Of a stretch of DNA of 36,552 nucleotides, positions 1 through 8,005 are shown in pieces. How positions within the stretch are numbered: the stretch's first letter is position 1; each line of letters opens with the position of its first letter. The stretch is from Fibrobacter intestinalis (lineage in GTDB: Bacteria > Fibrobacterota > Fibrobacteria > Fibrobacterales > Fibrobacteraceae), in contig NZ_FUWU01000031.1 of the NCBI RefSeq assembly GCF_900167415.1, positions 1-36,552 on the forward strand, written 5' to 3'. The position numbers and the translations under genes are program-made. Below the pieces are notes generated by a model. That model worked only from the letters and a program-made list of their open reading frames with translations. It made no database searches and had not been told where the DNA came from.

Positions 1-906
1 AAAAAAGACCCCGGCGTTGACGTTTCCGCCTTGAGGAACAGGGAAAAAACGGAAATCGTCAACGCCTTGAAAGACCGCTTCGGACTTGGCCAACTTCTTG
101 CCCGGCTTGACCTGCCCCGCAGCGTATTCTATTACAACCTGAAGCACGCAAACGACAGGGCGATTAAGGACAGGGATTCCCTTGAATTTGTACAGATAGC
201 CTTCCAGGCATCCAAGAAGAGGTACGGTTACAGAAGGATCCGAAAGGTATTGAAAGACGAGGGAAGGACCTTGTCTGAAAAAGTCATCCGGAGGGTGATG
301 CGCGAGAACGGACTTGCGGCCTACCGTCCCAGAAAACGGAAGTACAGCTCGTACAGGGGCGAAATTTCGCCCGCGGTGCCCAATCTGATAAACCGCGATT
401 TCCATGCCGACAGGCCCAATGAGAAATGGCTTACGGACATCACGGAGTTCCCCCTTTCCGACGGCAAGTTGTACCTGTCTCCGATGATAGACTGCTTCGA
501 CGGAAAACCCGTATGCTGGACTATAGGCGAAAGCCCCGATTCGAGGCTAGTGAACCGAATGCTGGACAAGGCCTTAGGGCAGCTCCACGACGGAGAAAAG
601 CCGATCGTGCATACGGACCGGGGATGCCATTACAGATGGCCGGGATGGATAAAGCGGATGAACGATGCGGAGCTGAAACGGTCAATGTCGAAGAAAGGCT
701 GCTCTCCCGACAACTCCGCCTGCGAGGGCTTCTTCGGCATCGTAAAGAACGAATTGTTCTACAATCGTGACCTGGCTGGCGTCACCAAAAACGAATTCAA
801 AAAGGAACTGAATGAATATTTGGAGTGGTTCTGCAAGGATAGAATAAAGATGAGTCTTGGCGGAATGAGCCCCGATGATTACAGAAAAAGTCTAAATTTA
901 ATCTAA
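1..906 (+). CDS. IS3-family (IS150-like) transposase OrfB, 5' end outside window
   Basis: Integrase-core transposase that cuts and joins the ends of an IS3-type element. From the first in-frame TTG at 31 the product has 291 residues: an N-terminal helical region, then the rve catalytic core. The acidic triad is D136 (WLTDITEF), D196 (HTDRG) and E232 (NSACEGFFG); D and E are separated by 35 residues, the IS3 DD(35)E spacing. The frame is open to base 1, and the window begins with AAAAAAG, the heptamer type used for programmed -1 frameshifting between orfA and orfB in this family. The product is therefore probably made as an OrfAB fusion, with orfA lying to the left. The right end of the element is probably near 915-935 but could not be fixed, because the left end is absent. 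The gene appears intact from 31 onward. Confidence 0.9.
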   Translation, partial: KKDPGVDVSALRNREKTEIVNALKDRFGLGQLLARLDLPRSVFYYNLKHANDRAIKDRDSLEFVQIAFQASKKRYGYRRIRKVLKDEGRTLSEKVIRRVMRENGLAAYRPRKRKYSSYRGEISPAVPNLINRDFHADRPNEKWLTDITEFPLSDGKLYLSPMIDCFDGKPVCWTIGESPDSRLVNRMLDKALGQLHDGEKPIVHTDRGCHYRWPGWIKRMNDAELKRSMSKKGCSPDNSACEGFFGIVKNELFYNRDLAGVTKNEFKKELNEYLEWFCKDRIKMSLGGMSPDDYRKSLNLI

Positions 907-935
907 CTAATCTGTCCAAGAAAAAGTCCGCAGCC
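1..935 (+). mobile_element. IS3-family insertion sequence, right-hand part
   Basis: This is the right-hand part of the element that carries the DDE transposase. The transposase stop is at 904-906. After it comes TGTCCAAG (913-920), a sequence that resembles IS150-group right ends. The exact boundary is uncertain: 921-935 (AAAAAGTCCGCAGCC) recurs at 14237-14251 inside a dispersed repeat, so these bases could be IS end or host repeat. The left end and any target duplication lie outside the window. Confidence 0.6.
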
Positions 936-956
936 TCCAATCGTGGTGTAATTTAT

Positions 957-1328
957 ATGAAAAAAATTGTACTAATTCTATTATCCGGCTTTATTCTAGG
1001 TTTTTTAATGACATTCTTTTCAATAGAACCCTATTATAAAAAAGTCAGAATGACTAAGGCTTTATCCATAGTTGTGGAGAATGCGAGATGGTGTAGCGCT
1101 AACGCTCGTCGTCTAGACGAAGAGGGCAACTACATTTGCGGCGATGTTGCTAACGATTGGGTGTCTGCTATAGAAACAGATTCTTCGGTAATAAAAGTCG
1201 GTTTCCACAAGCCTGGTAATACCTTTCATATAAAGTTTTTAGGATTTGATTTGGGACCATGGTATTCTAGCGTTGACCAATGTTTTGTAAATGTCAAAAT
1301 TGAGGAGGGGGCCGTATTGTGTCAATAA
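957..1328 (+). CDS. small membrane-anchored hypothetical protein
   Basis: A 123-residue protein of no recognised family. The N-terminus (residues 1-22) is Lys-Lys followed by a strongly hydrophobic stretch, so it is a signal anchor or uncleaved signal peptide; the remainder is predicted to be outside the cytoplasm. Four cysteines (in WCSAN, YICGD, QCFVN and VLCQ) could form disulfides. It starts about 20 bases after the IS end and overlaps the FISUMP gene by 10 bases, so the two are probably co-translated. Both genes are visibly more AT-rich than the DNA after about 2165, which suggests they arrived together. No strong Shine-Dalgarno sequence is visible. Confidence 0.6.
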   Translation: MKKIVLILLSGFILGFLMTFFSIEPYYKKVRMTKALSIVVENARWCSANARRLDEEGNYICGDVANDWVSAIETDSSVIKVGFHKPGNTFHIKFLGFDLGPWYSSVDQCFVNVKIEEGAVLCQ

Positions 1329-2185
1329 AAAAGTTCTTTTTTAGATGGTGCAGAATCCATCTCTTTGCGCTGGTATTCCTGATTGGTTTTATTTGTGGCG
1401 TAATCGTTGTTTTTTTATTGTGCGATATAGATTTTTTAATAGGTGTAGACGTTCAATCGGAGAAAATCGACAAAATTCGAACGAGTGAAATTGCCGAAGG
1501 GAATTATGAAATTGAAAATTGGACAGCTTATGAGAAAAAAGGCGATCGACTGTTCTTTTGCGACGGATCTTTGTATGAGTTTAGTCCTAAATATGTGTTT
1601 TTTCGCCTTACAAACGGCCTTTTATTTGGAAATTCATTCAAAGAATCTACGTTATATGAAGAAAGCGAAAAGGATTCTCAGGAATATCCTTATATGAGGA
1701 TTGGTAATCTTTTATGGATGGCAAAAAATCTTTCAATTCAGCCCAAAGAAAAGGACCTTGTTTTCTTTGATGCTGTCGCTGGATTGAAAATTATGCCAAG
1801 ATCTGCTTGTTTATATAATAAAGAAAGTAATTGTGGAAAATATGGTAGGTTCTATGATTACTCTTTGGCTTTGTCGATATGTCCTGATGGCTGGCGATTG
1901 CCTAAAAATGAAGAATGGGCTACGCTAAAGGGAAAAGTTGGAAAATTAAAATTTGTAAATGAGTTTGCTGGTTTTTGTCGGAAAAATGATTCGGGAATTT
2001 ACGAATACGTTCATGAGGGAACTGCCGCTACATGGTGGAGCGATGGCCCCGTAAACACTGACGAAGATTCGGGAATTTTTCTAGATGACAGTGAATTTTA
2101 TTACATTTACGCGGAAAATAAAGATGATTTTTCATTGCGTTCTGTTAGATGTGTAAAAGAGGTTTCAGACTTTCCAATGCGCTGA
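1319..2185 (+). CDS. FISUMP-domain membrane-anchored protein
   Basis: A member of the Fibrobacter succinogenes major paralogous (FISUMP, TIGR02145) family, whose function is unknown. It has 288 residues from a GTG that overlaps the end of the previous gene. One transmembrane segment lies at about 14-36, followed by a linker. The FISUMP domain spans about 123-285, recognised by GNLLWMAKNL (129-138), ACLYN followed by NCGKYGRFYDY, CPDGWRLP (188-195) and the terminal RSVRCVKE. Most family members are lipoproteins or secreted; here the domain is tethered by a membrane helix. The last residues (VSDFPMR) come after the usual RCVK ending and may be read-through into the neighbouring gene fragment at the junction. 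Confidence 0.82.
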   Translation: MSIKKFFFRWCRIHLFALVFLIGFICGVIVVFLLCDIDFLIGVDVQSEKIDKIRTSEIAEGNYEIENWTAYEKKGDRLFFCDGSLYEFSPKYVFFRLTNGLLFGNSFKESTLYEESEKDSQEYPYMRIGNLLWMAKNLSIQPKEKDLVFFDAVAGLKIMPRSACLYNKESNCGKYGRFYDYSLALSICPDGWRLPKNEEWATLKGKVGKLKFVNEFAGFCRKNDSGIYEYVHEGTAATWWSDGPVNTDEDSGIFLDDSEFYYIYAENKDDFSLRSVRCVKEVSDFPMR

Positions 2186-2619
2186 AGTATGACGCAAACG
2201 GTAATGTGTGGCTTGACGGATACAATAAGTCTGCATATATTTTGAATTCCATAGGGATGCCGGAACATATTGCTTTGTATAGTGAAGTCCCTTCAAAATT
2301 GAGTCCCATCGACGTTGATCAGGAAACCGTGTATGACGAGGAGTTTGCAAACATAAGGATGGCCCCTGCGCCCGTAAGGGCCGTGAAGAAAGAATCCGTT
2401 GGCGTTCCCGCAGAACCCGTTCGGAAGGCTCCGCCTCCATCCATCACGCTGGATGTGATCCTGCCCGGTTCCAATCCTGTCGCAATCCTCAAGTTCCGCG
2501 GAGAAAGTGCCGTCGTAAGCGTTGGTCAGGAGATCTGGGGCGTGACCGTGAAGAAAATCGGTGCAACAAGCGTCACCCTGGTGTACAAGGATGGCGAATT
2601 CACTTTGACGGGCAATTGA
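2149..2619 (+). CDS. PilP/GspC-like periplasmic protein, probable 5'-truncated remnant
   Basis: A 156-codon frame from an ATG inside the end of the FISUMP gene. The first few codons (about 2149-2165) are FISUMP DNA read in another frame, and a stop sits directly upstream. From about residue 10 the composition becomes that of the chromosome. A Pro/Ala/Val-rich linker lies at about 65-100. The C-terminal 55 residues (VILPGSNPVAILKF, VVSVGQEIWGVTVKKI, VTLVYKDGEFTL) resemble the small beta domain of PilP and GspC, periplasmic proteins of type IV pilus and type II secretion machines. No Shine-Dalgarno precedes the ATG. I infer that this is the 3' part of a longer gene whose front was displaced by the insertion to the left. 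An alternative is a short intact protein. Confidence 0.5.
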   Translation: MCKRGFRLSNALKYDANGNVWLDGYNKSAYILNSIGMPEHIALYSEVPSKLSPIDVDQETVYDEEFANIRMAPAPVRAVKKESVGVPAEPVRKAPPPSITLDVILPGSNPVAILKFRGESAVVSVGQEIWGVTVKKIGATSVTLVYKDGEFTLTGN

Positions 2620-2771
2620 TTTTCCAAAGAACGGCATTGTGAATGCTCAAAAATCGCCAAATTCAGCAAAGATTCGGCATAAGTACCTGAAACGTCAAAA
2701 ACAACGAAAAAAAACGAATTTCAGACTTCATTCCAAATTGGATGAAAAATCCAAAAATTTTTGCAAAAAAC

Positions 2772-2828
2772 GTTCTTTTTTGAACAAGAAAGATGTATAT
2801 CTTTGAAAAGCGAGGACTTCGGGTCCTC
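2772..2828 (+). promoter_or_regulatory. hpf leader: inverted repeat, -10-like box and hairpin
   Basis: In the 245-base gap before hpf, GTTC-TTTTTT-GAAC (2772-2785) is a perfect 4-bp inverted repeat. TATCTTTG (2798-2805) matches a TAnnTTTG -10/-7 box. GAGGAC-TTCGG-GTCCTC (2812-2828) would form a 6-bp hairpin near the 5' end of the transcript. The transcript start is inferred only. Confidence 0.35.
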
Positions 2829-2864
2829 TAAAATTTATTTCACCCTTAACAGGAAGGTTCGCCT

Positions 2865-3191
2865 ATGGATGTTCAAATTTCTGCTCGCCATTGCACTATT
2901 TCTGACACACTTCAGGATCATCTTAAAGAAGAAGTGGAGGCTCTCGGAAAATTCTACCCCAATATCACTTCGGCTTCGATTGTTCTCGACCGCATCAGCG
3001 ATCTCAGCCGCCATTGCGAAATTTCCTTGAATGTGAAAGGTGCCGTTGTAGTCGCTTCCGCCGACGAGGAAAATATGGGAAAGGCGATTGATACCGCTCT
3101 TGAACGCGCGAAAGTGCAGCTCAAAAAGGCGAATGAAAAGCAAAAGGCCCATCAGGCCGAGCCGGTTTCCAATGTCACTACACCCCAGTAA
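2865..3191 (+). CDS. hpf: ribosome hibernation-promoting factor (short HPF/RaiA type)
   Basis: Binds the 30S decoding region and inactivates or dimerises ribosomes in stationary phase. The 108-residue product has the full S30AE domain (about 1-95: MDVQISARHCTISDTLQDHLKE, then LGKFYPNI, then a basic C-terminal helix ERAKVQLKKANEKQK) and lacks the long C-terminal dimerisation domain, so it is the short form. AGGAAGG lies a few bases before the ATG. Its TAA overlaps the ATG of hprK (TAATG), so hpf and hprK are translationally coupled. Linkage of hpf with hprK is common in Gram-negative bacteria. Confidence 0.93.
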   Translation: MDVQISARHCTISDTLQDHLKEEVEALGKFYPNITSASIVLDRISDLSRHCEISLNVKGAVVVASADEENMGKAIDTALERAKVQLKKANEKQKAHQAEPVSNVTTPQ

Positions 3192-4225
3192 TGTCTTATA
3201 ATCCGTTCCACCATTTAAATATCAAGCGCCGAACTTCGTGTCCGGTTCTTGTTTTTTTTAAACATTTTCGGCAATCCTTAAAATTGACCCTTCACACTCC
3301 GGAAGAGTCGTTGCGGACGAACCTGACGCAAATCGGAGTGCATCGTCCCGGGCTAGCGATGTCCGGCTACACGGCTTCTTATAAAGAAAGCGCATCTCAA
3401 ATACAGATGATTGGATCGACGGAGTGGAATTATCTGGAAAGCGTCGGCAAAGAGGAGCGGGAGCGGATTTTTGCAAAACTTTCCGAATATGAATCCCCGA
3501 TGTGGGTGCTCACGCACAATTTGCAGCCGCATCCCGAATTGCTAGAAATGTGCAAAAGGAAGAACATTCCGCTGATGACGACGGAACTTTCGACTTTTCC
3601 TTTTGCCAAGGAAATCCAGCAGTTTTTGGAAATTTATTTTGCGGAATTTACATCGGTTCATGCGAGTCTGGTCGATGTCTATGGCGTGGGGATGCTTTAT
3701 GTGGGGGATAGCAACGTCGGCAAGTCCGAGTGCGTTTTGGATTTGGTCGAGCGCGGGCACCGCTTTGTGGCGGACGATGCCGTTCGGATTATTCGCATTG
3801 GCGATATGCTTGTCGGCAGGTCCGATTCCGTAATACAGCACCACATGGAAATTCGAGGCATCGGTATTGTCAATATGAAAGAAATGTTTGGCATTGCCTC
3901 TGTCCGTCGGCGTAAAAAGATTGAAGTGGTGGTGGATTTACAGCCTTGGCGTCAGGGTTCTTCGTATGAAAGGACAGGGCTTTTTCATGCGTCCGAAACG
4001 ATTTTGGGCGTGAAAGTCCCCAAGGTTTTAATCCCTGTCGCTCCGGGGAAAAGCCTAACGGTGATTTCCGAAGTGATTGCCATGAATACGCTTTTAAAGT
4101 TGAACGGCGTGGATGCAGCCAATGAATTTAACAAATCGTTGATGAAAATTATACAGGATAAGGCGAAGGGCGTTTTTGTAGAAGACGGCTTCGACGAGTT
4201 TTTAGGCGGAGCGACGTATGAATAG
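3191..4225 (+). CDS. hprK: HPr kinase/phosphorylase
   Basis: A bifunctional enzyme that phosphorylates and dephosphorylates a serine on HPr, or on an HPr-like regulator, in response to metabolic state. It has 344 residues, somewhat longer than the usual 310-330. The N-terminal domain spans about 1-150. The catalytic domain contains HASLVDVYGVGMLY (from H157), the Walker A loop GDSNVGKS (172-179), VADDAV (193-198) and the family signature EIRGIGIVNMKEMFG (220-234). All key motifs are present. It overlaps hpf by one base and the downstream MCE gene by eight, which indicates one operon. No PTS gene (ptsH, ptsI or ptsN) is in the window, so its substrate cannot be inferred locally. Confidence 0.93.
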   Translation: MSYNPFHHLNIKRRTSCPVLVFFKHFRQSLKLTLHTPEESLRTNLTQIGVHRPGLAMSGYTASYKESASQIQMIGSTEWNYLESVGKEERERIFAKLSEYESPMWVLTHNLQPHPELLEMCKRKNIPLMTTELSTFPFAKEIQQFLEIYFAEFTSVHASLVDVYGVGMLYVGDSNVGKSECVLDLVERGHRFVADDAVRIIRIGDMLVGRSDSVIQHHMEIRGIGIVNMKEMFGIASVRRRKKIEVVVDLQPWRQGSSYERTGLFHASETILGVKVPKVLIPVAPGKSLTVISEVIAMNTLLKLNGVDAANEFNKSLMKIIQDKAKGVFVEDGFDEFLGGATYE

Positions 4226-5135
4226 CAAAATTTCTCGGCGCGGCAACAAGAGAATGCTTTTTTTCGTCTTTATGCTCTGCTGCATCATTTTCTGCCTTTG
4301 GTATTTTTTTCATCCGTTGAGCCCTTATAATGAAAGGCTGCGCTATGTGGCCGCATTTAGCGAAGTCGGTCCGCTGGCCAATGGAAGTAATGTAAAAATC
4401 GGCGGTCTTCCCAAGGGGCGCATTCTCGGAATGCATAAAACGGATTCCTGCATTTATGTCGCTTTTGAAATCGGCAGAAACGTGCGCCTTGCCAAGGATT
4501 CCAAAATTCATTTTGCGTCGGCGGGATTTTTGGGAAATCGGGAAATTCTGATTGAACTCGGCGAATCTCCGGAGTATTACAGAGACGGCGATACGATTCG
4601 GCAAACTCTTTTTGACAAGGGACTCAATACGGCGAAAGCCGATTTGGACGAAACCTTGGCGACTTTTGAAGCGGTGATGGAGACGGTTCGTTCGGTGTTG
4701 GATTCGGCGAAGGAAGGTTCGGGCAAAAAGCATTTTGACCGGATTGTCCGCAAGGGGGCGGCTTTGAAAAAGGATGCCGAAAATGACCTGGTCCGCTGGA
4801 AAACGGATTTGCAAAATAGTCTGGATTCTCTAGATATCGCAATGGGCAACTTGAAAACGGTGGCGGGAAGCGTCGCTTCGGAATCGAAAGAATTGAAAAA
4901 TAGCGGCGAAGAAATGTTTGCCCGGTTGGAGCATTTGCGCTCTTCCGCACAAGATGTCCATGCCCATATTCTGCAGGTGGTTTCCAAACTGGACGAAAAC
5001 GATAATTCTGTGGCGCTGGTTTTGCAAAAAGACGGCGAAATCGTTCAAAAAATGGAACAGATTCGTGGCGACGTGGAAAATATGATGAAAGATATGAAAA
5101 AGAACGGCATTAAATTGAACGTGGATATTTTTTGA
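4218..5135 (+). CDS. MCE/MlaD-family protein (lipid transport substrate-binding subunit)
   Basis: Anchored periplasmic protein of the MCE family, which forms lipid-carrying rings or tubes between inner and outer membranes together with an MlaFE-type ABC transporter. It has 305 residues. One transmembrane helix lies at about 13-31 (FFVFMLCCIIFCLWYFF). The MCE domain spans about 38-118, with VGPLANGSNVKIGGLPKGRI and FASAGFLGNREILIELG. A long predicted coiled coil follows (about 125-300, charged and Leu-rich). The start overlaps hprK by eight bases. The cognate permease and ATPase are not adjacent, so the gene is separated from the usual mla operon. Coupling to hpf-hprK is unusual but clear from the overlaps. 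Confidence 0.85.
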   Translation: MNSKISRRGNKRMLFFVFMLCCIIFCLWYFFHPLSPYNERLRYVAAFSEVGPLANGSNVKIGGLPKGRILGMHKTDSCIYVAFEIGRNVRLAKDSKIHFASAGFLGNREILIELGESPEYYRDGDTIRQTLFDKGLNTAKADLDETLATFEAVMETVRSVLDSAKEGSGKKHFDRIVRKGAALKKDAENDLVRWKTDLQNSLDSLDIAMGNLKTVAGSVASESKELKNSGEEMFARLEHLRSSAQDVHAHILQVVSKLDENDNSVALVLQKDGEIVQKMEQIRGDVENMMKDMKKNGIKLNVDIF

Positions 5136-5161
5136 TTTTCCCGCTTCGCTATGGGATGCTT

Positions 5162-5190
5162 GCGGCTTTTCTGCCGCTGGGTATTTTTTC
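5162..5190 (+). terminator. possible Rho-independent terminator after the hpf-hprK-MCE operon
   Basis: GCGGC-TTTTCT-GCCGC (5162-5177) forms a 5-bp GC stem. A T run follows at 5184-5189, separated by six bases, which weakens the call. The position, 27 bases after the MCE stop, fits. Confidence 0.4.
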
Positions 5191-5234
5191 GTGTCAATGA
5201 GGCTTTGCGCCTAGACTAAGACTATTTTCATTGT

Positions 5235-7965
5235 ATGAGATGGTTTGGATTTAGTATCCTCTTTTTTATTTTTTTTTGCGGTTTCTTGCAGCTCGAATAC
5301 GGAACCTACATTTGCCGATGACGATACGCCTTCTGTTCCGGAAGTATTTGTTCGTTCGGCTCCCGTCATGTTTACCGAAATCAATCCGAAAAACATCTCT
5401 CTTGAAGATGAAGAGGGCGACAAATCCGATTGGATCGAACTCTTCAATCCTGCGGACACGGCGGTAAATCTTTCGGACTATTTTTTGTCGAATGACCCGG
5501 CAGAGCCTTTCAAGTGGCATTTTGGAAATGTCGTCGTTCCTCCGCAGAGCTTTGTTCTTGTTTTCTTTTCCAAAAAGGATAGGCCGGATTTGAAAACGCC
5601 GTCGGATTCCCTGGATATGATGGGCAAAAATGTCTGGGGCTGGGCGGATTCCGACAATTCCCCTGTTGCGGGGACGAGCATCGCAGAGCCTTGGCTTTAC
5701 AGTAAATTCCTGGTGGTGGAAAACGGTTCTCGTGTCATTTCGGGGCAAATGCAGCTGGGAGAGAACGAGGAACTCGGCTGGAGCAGCGCCTGCATTTTTG
5801 TGGGAATCGAAGGAGCTTCCAAAGATTCCCCGCAGGATCTGGGAACGGCGAATCAGTTGCTGCTGACGGGCTTTGTGACCAAAGACGAAGTTTTGGAAAT
5901 TCGGCTGGTTCAATCCGACATGGAAGACTGGAAAGGATGGCCCGCGCGGATTACGGGAACGGGAGATTCCTTGACGACGTATTCCATTTCCCTGCCGACG
6001 GGATCCCGTTTTCCGGATTTGGCAAATATCTACGGCATCCGTTTTTCGGCGGTAAACAGCTATAAAAGACCCGTCCAGTTCAAATTCAATTCCCTCCTTG
6101 TTCGAAATCAGGGAAATTATCCCCATGTGAATTTTAAATTGCCGCAAGAAGGCGGAAACGTCTTTTTGTTTGACGCGGCGGGAACCCTGCGCGATTCCAT
6201 CGCCTACCCGAAAGTCCCGAACGGCAAAAGCTATTCCTTTTCGGGCACAGGCTGGGGTTTTGCGGAACCGAATCCCCTGGGCGTTGCCGACTATGCCTAT
6301 GCGGGGCAAATTTCGGATTCTTACCGTCTTCCGGCGTCGGGATTTTATTCGGCTCCGTTTGTCGTTTCGTTTTCGGGAGACCCGCAAAGCGTTGCCCGCT
6401 GTGAAGTCGGCGGAAAGGCTCCTACGGAAAACAGTCCCGTGATGATGGGGGATTTGACCATTTCCTCGACGACGGTTTTGCGTTGCGCGACCTTCCGGGA
6501 TGGGATGCTCCCGAGCGATATTTCAACGCGCACTTATGTGTTTGAACAAGCTCCGACGATTGCGGCGGCGTTTATCACGGCGGACCCGGACCAGCTTTTT
6601 GACCCGGATTCCGGCATTTACGAAGAAGGGCCCAACGCCAGCTCTACAAGTCCGCATTTCGGTGCCAATTACTGGTTGGACAAAACGATTCCGGCGGAGA
6701 TAACTTTTTTTGAACCGGGAGCGAACACGCCCGCATTCAGCGCGAATGTCGGCTATGAAATTTTTGGCAATTACAGCCGTGCCAATGCCAAAAAGTCCTT
6801 TGCGCTCAAGTTCCGAAAAAAATACGGCGATGCCCATTTGGACTATCGGATTTTTCCGGAGCACCCGAATTTGAAAAGCTTCAAGGATCTGGTATTCCGC
6901 AACAATGGCGGAAACTGGTATCAGGATTATATCCGCGACCGGCTGGCGTCGAGCATTTCCCGCGGGCTAGGCGTGGACTATCAAAAAGCGCGTCCCTCCA
7001 TTGTCTATTATAACGGTGAATACTACGGCATTCACAACATTCGGGAACGTTTGAATGAAAATTACTTCACGACGAATTACGGCTACGACGAAAATGCCAT
7101 CGACTTGTTGAAAGCGGACAATTCGGTATCGGCGGGCAGTTCCAAGGATTACGAAGCTCTGGAAGATTATATCGAAAGCCATGATTTGGCGGATGCCGAG
7201 GCGTATGCGTTCGTGGCGTCGCAGATGGATATTGACAATTATACCAATTACATCCAGACGGAAATTTTTGTGGCGAATCAGGATTGGCCTGCGAACAATA
7301 TGAAAAAATGGCGCTCCACCGCTCCGCTCACCAAGTGGAAATGGGTTCTTTACGATTTGGATTTTGGATTCAACAATGGGCATTCGGAGTATTCGGATAT
7401 CGATATGTTCCATTTTGTGCTGGATTCGACGGCATCGGGCTACCCGAATGGAGCCGAATACACGATTCCCATTCGGAATCTTTTGCACAATCCCGATTAC
7501 CGAAATCGCTTTGTCAATCGCTTTAGCGCGCTCCTCTCGTCCAAATTCAGCCCGGATACGATTCTTTCGAGAATCCATTTGCTCGTGCAGGAAATTTCGG
7601 CGGAAACCCCGAGGGATATGGATCGTTGGAACCACAGCGCAAGCTTGATGGAAAACCAGCAAGGCGTCATCGAAACTTTTGCGGCGACAAGACAAAGCGA
7701 AGTGCTTGCGGAAATGCAATCGGCTTTGGGGCTTGGCGATGTGCAAAACGTGACGGTCGCTCCCCAGGGATGCGGAACGGTTCTTGTCGATGGCATCGCC
7801 CTGCGAAAAACGACCGCGCTAAAACTTTTTGCCGATGTTCCCGTGACGCTTTCGGCGGAAAATGGCGCGGGCTGCACATTCCAAAGCTGGAGCGACGGCG
7901 AAACCTCTCCGGTTCGGATTGCGCTTCCTGTCGAAGGCGATTCTTATACGGCAATCTTCCGCTAG
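5235..7965 (+). CDS. CotH-like kinase-domain lipoprotein with lamin-tail domain; frame set by a T9 tract
   Basis: A large secreted lipoprotein of about 906 residues. Domains in order: lipoprotein signal ending AVSC; lamin-tail domain (about 37-115, EINPKNI, SDWIELFNPAD, LSNDP); a beta-rich region (about 130-290); a chitobiase-type C-terminal fold (about 355-430, SGFYSAPFVVSFS); the CotH kinase-like domain (about 490-790, NAKKSFALKFRKKYG, VLYDLDFGFNNG); and a C-terminal InlB B-repeat-like module (SWSDGETSP). CotH proteins are atypical protein kinases of the spore coat and also occur in secreted multidomain proteins of fibre degraders. In frame, the first codon is TTG at 5245 (MDLVSSFLFFFAVSC), a poor signal peptide with an acidic residue and no basic one. 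ATG at 5235 encodes MRWFGFSILFFIFF and joins the frame at AVSC only if the T9 tract (5269-5277) loses one T. No strong Shine-Dalgarno is visible for either. 5245-7965 is the uninterrupted frame. Confidence 0.85.
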
Positions 7966-8005
7966 CCCGTTTTTTAACGGAAAACTTTTCTAGAATTGCG
8001 ACCGC

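Noticed and set aside
5266-6387. 373-codon frame antisense to the CotH gene
   Set aside because: Arg/Lys-rich shadow frame of a well-supported multidomain gene; no family motifs.
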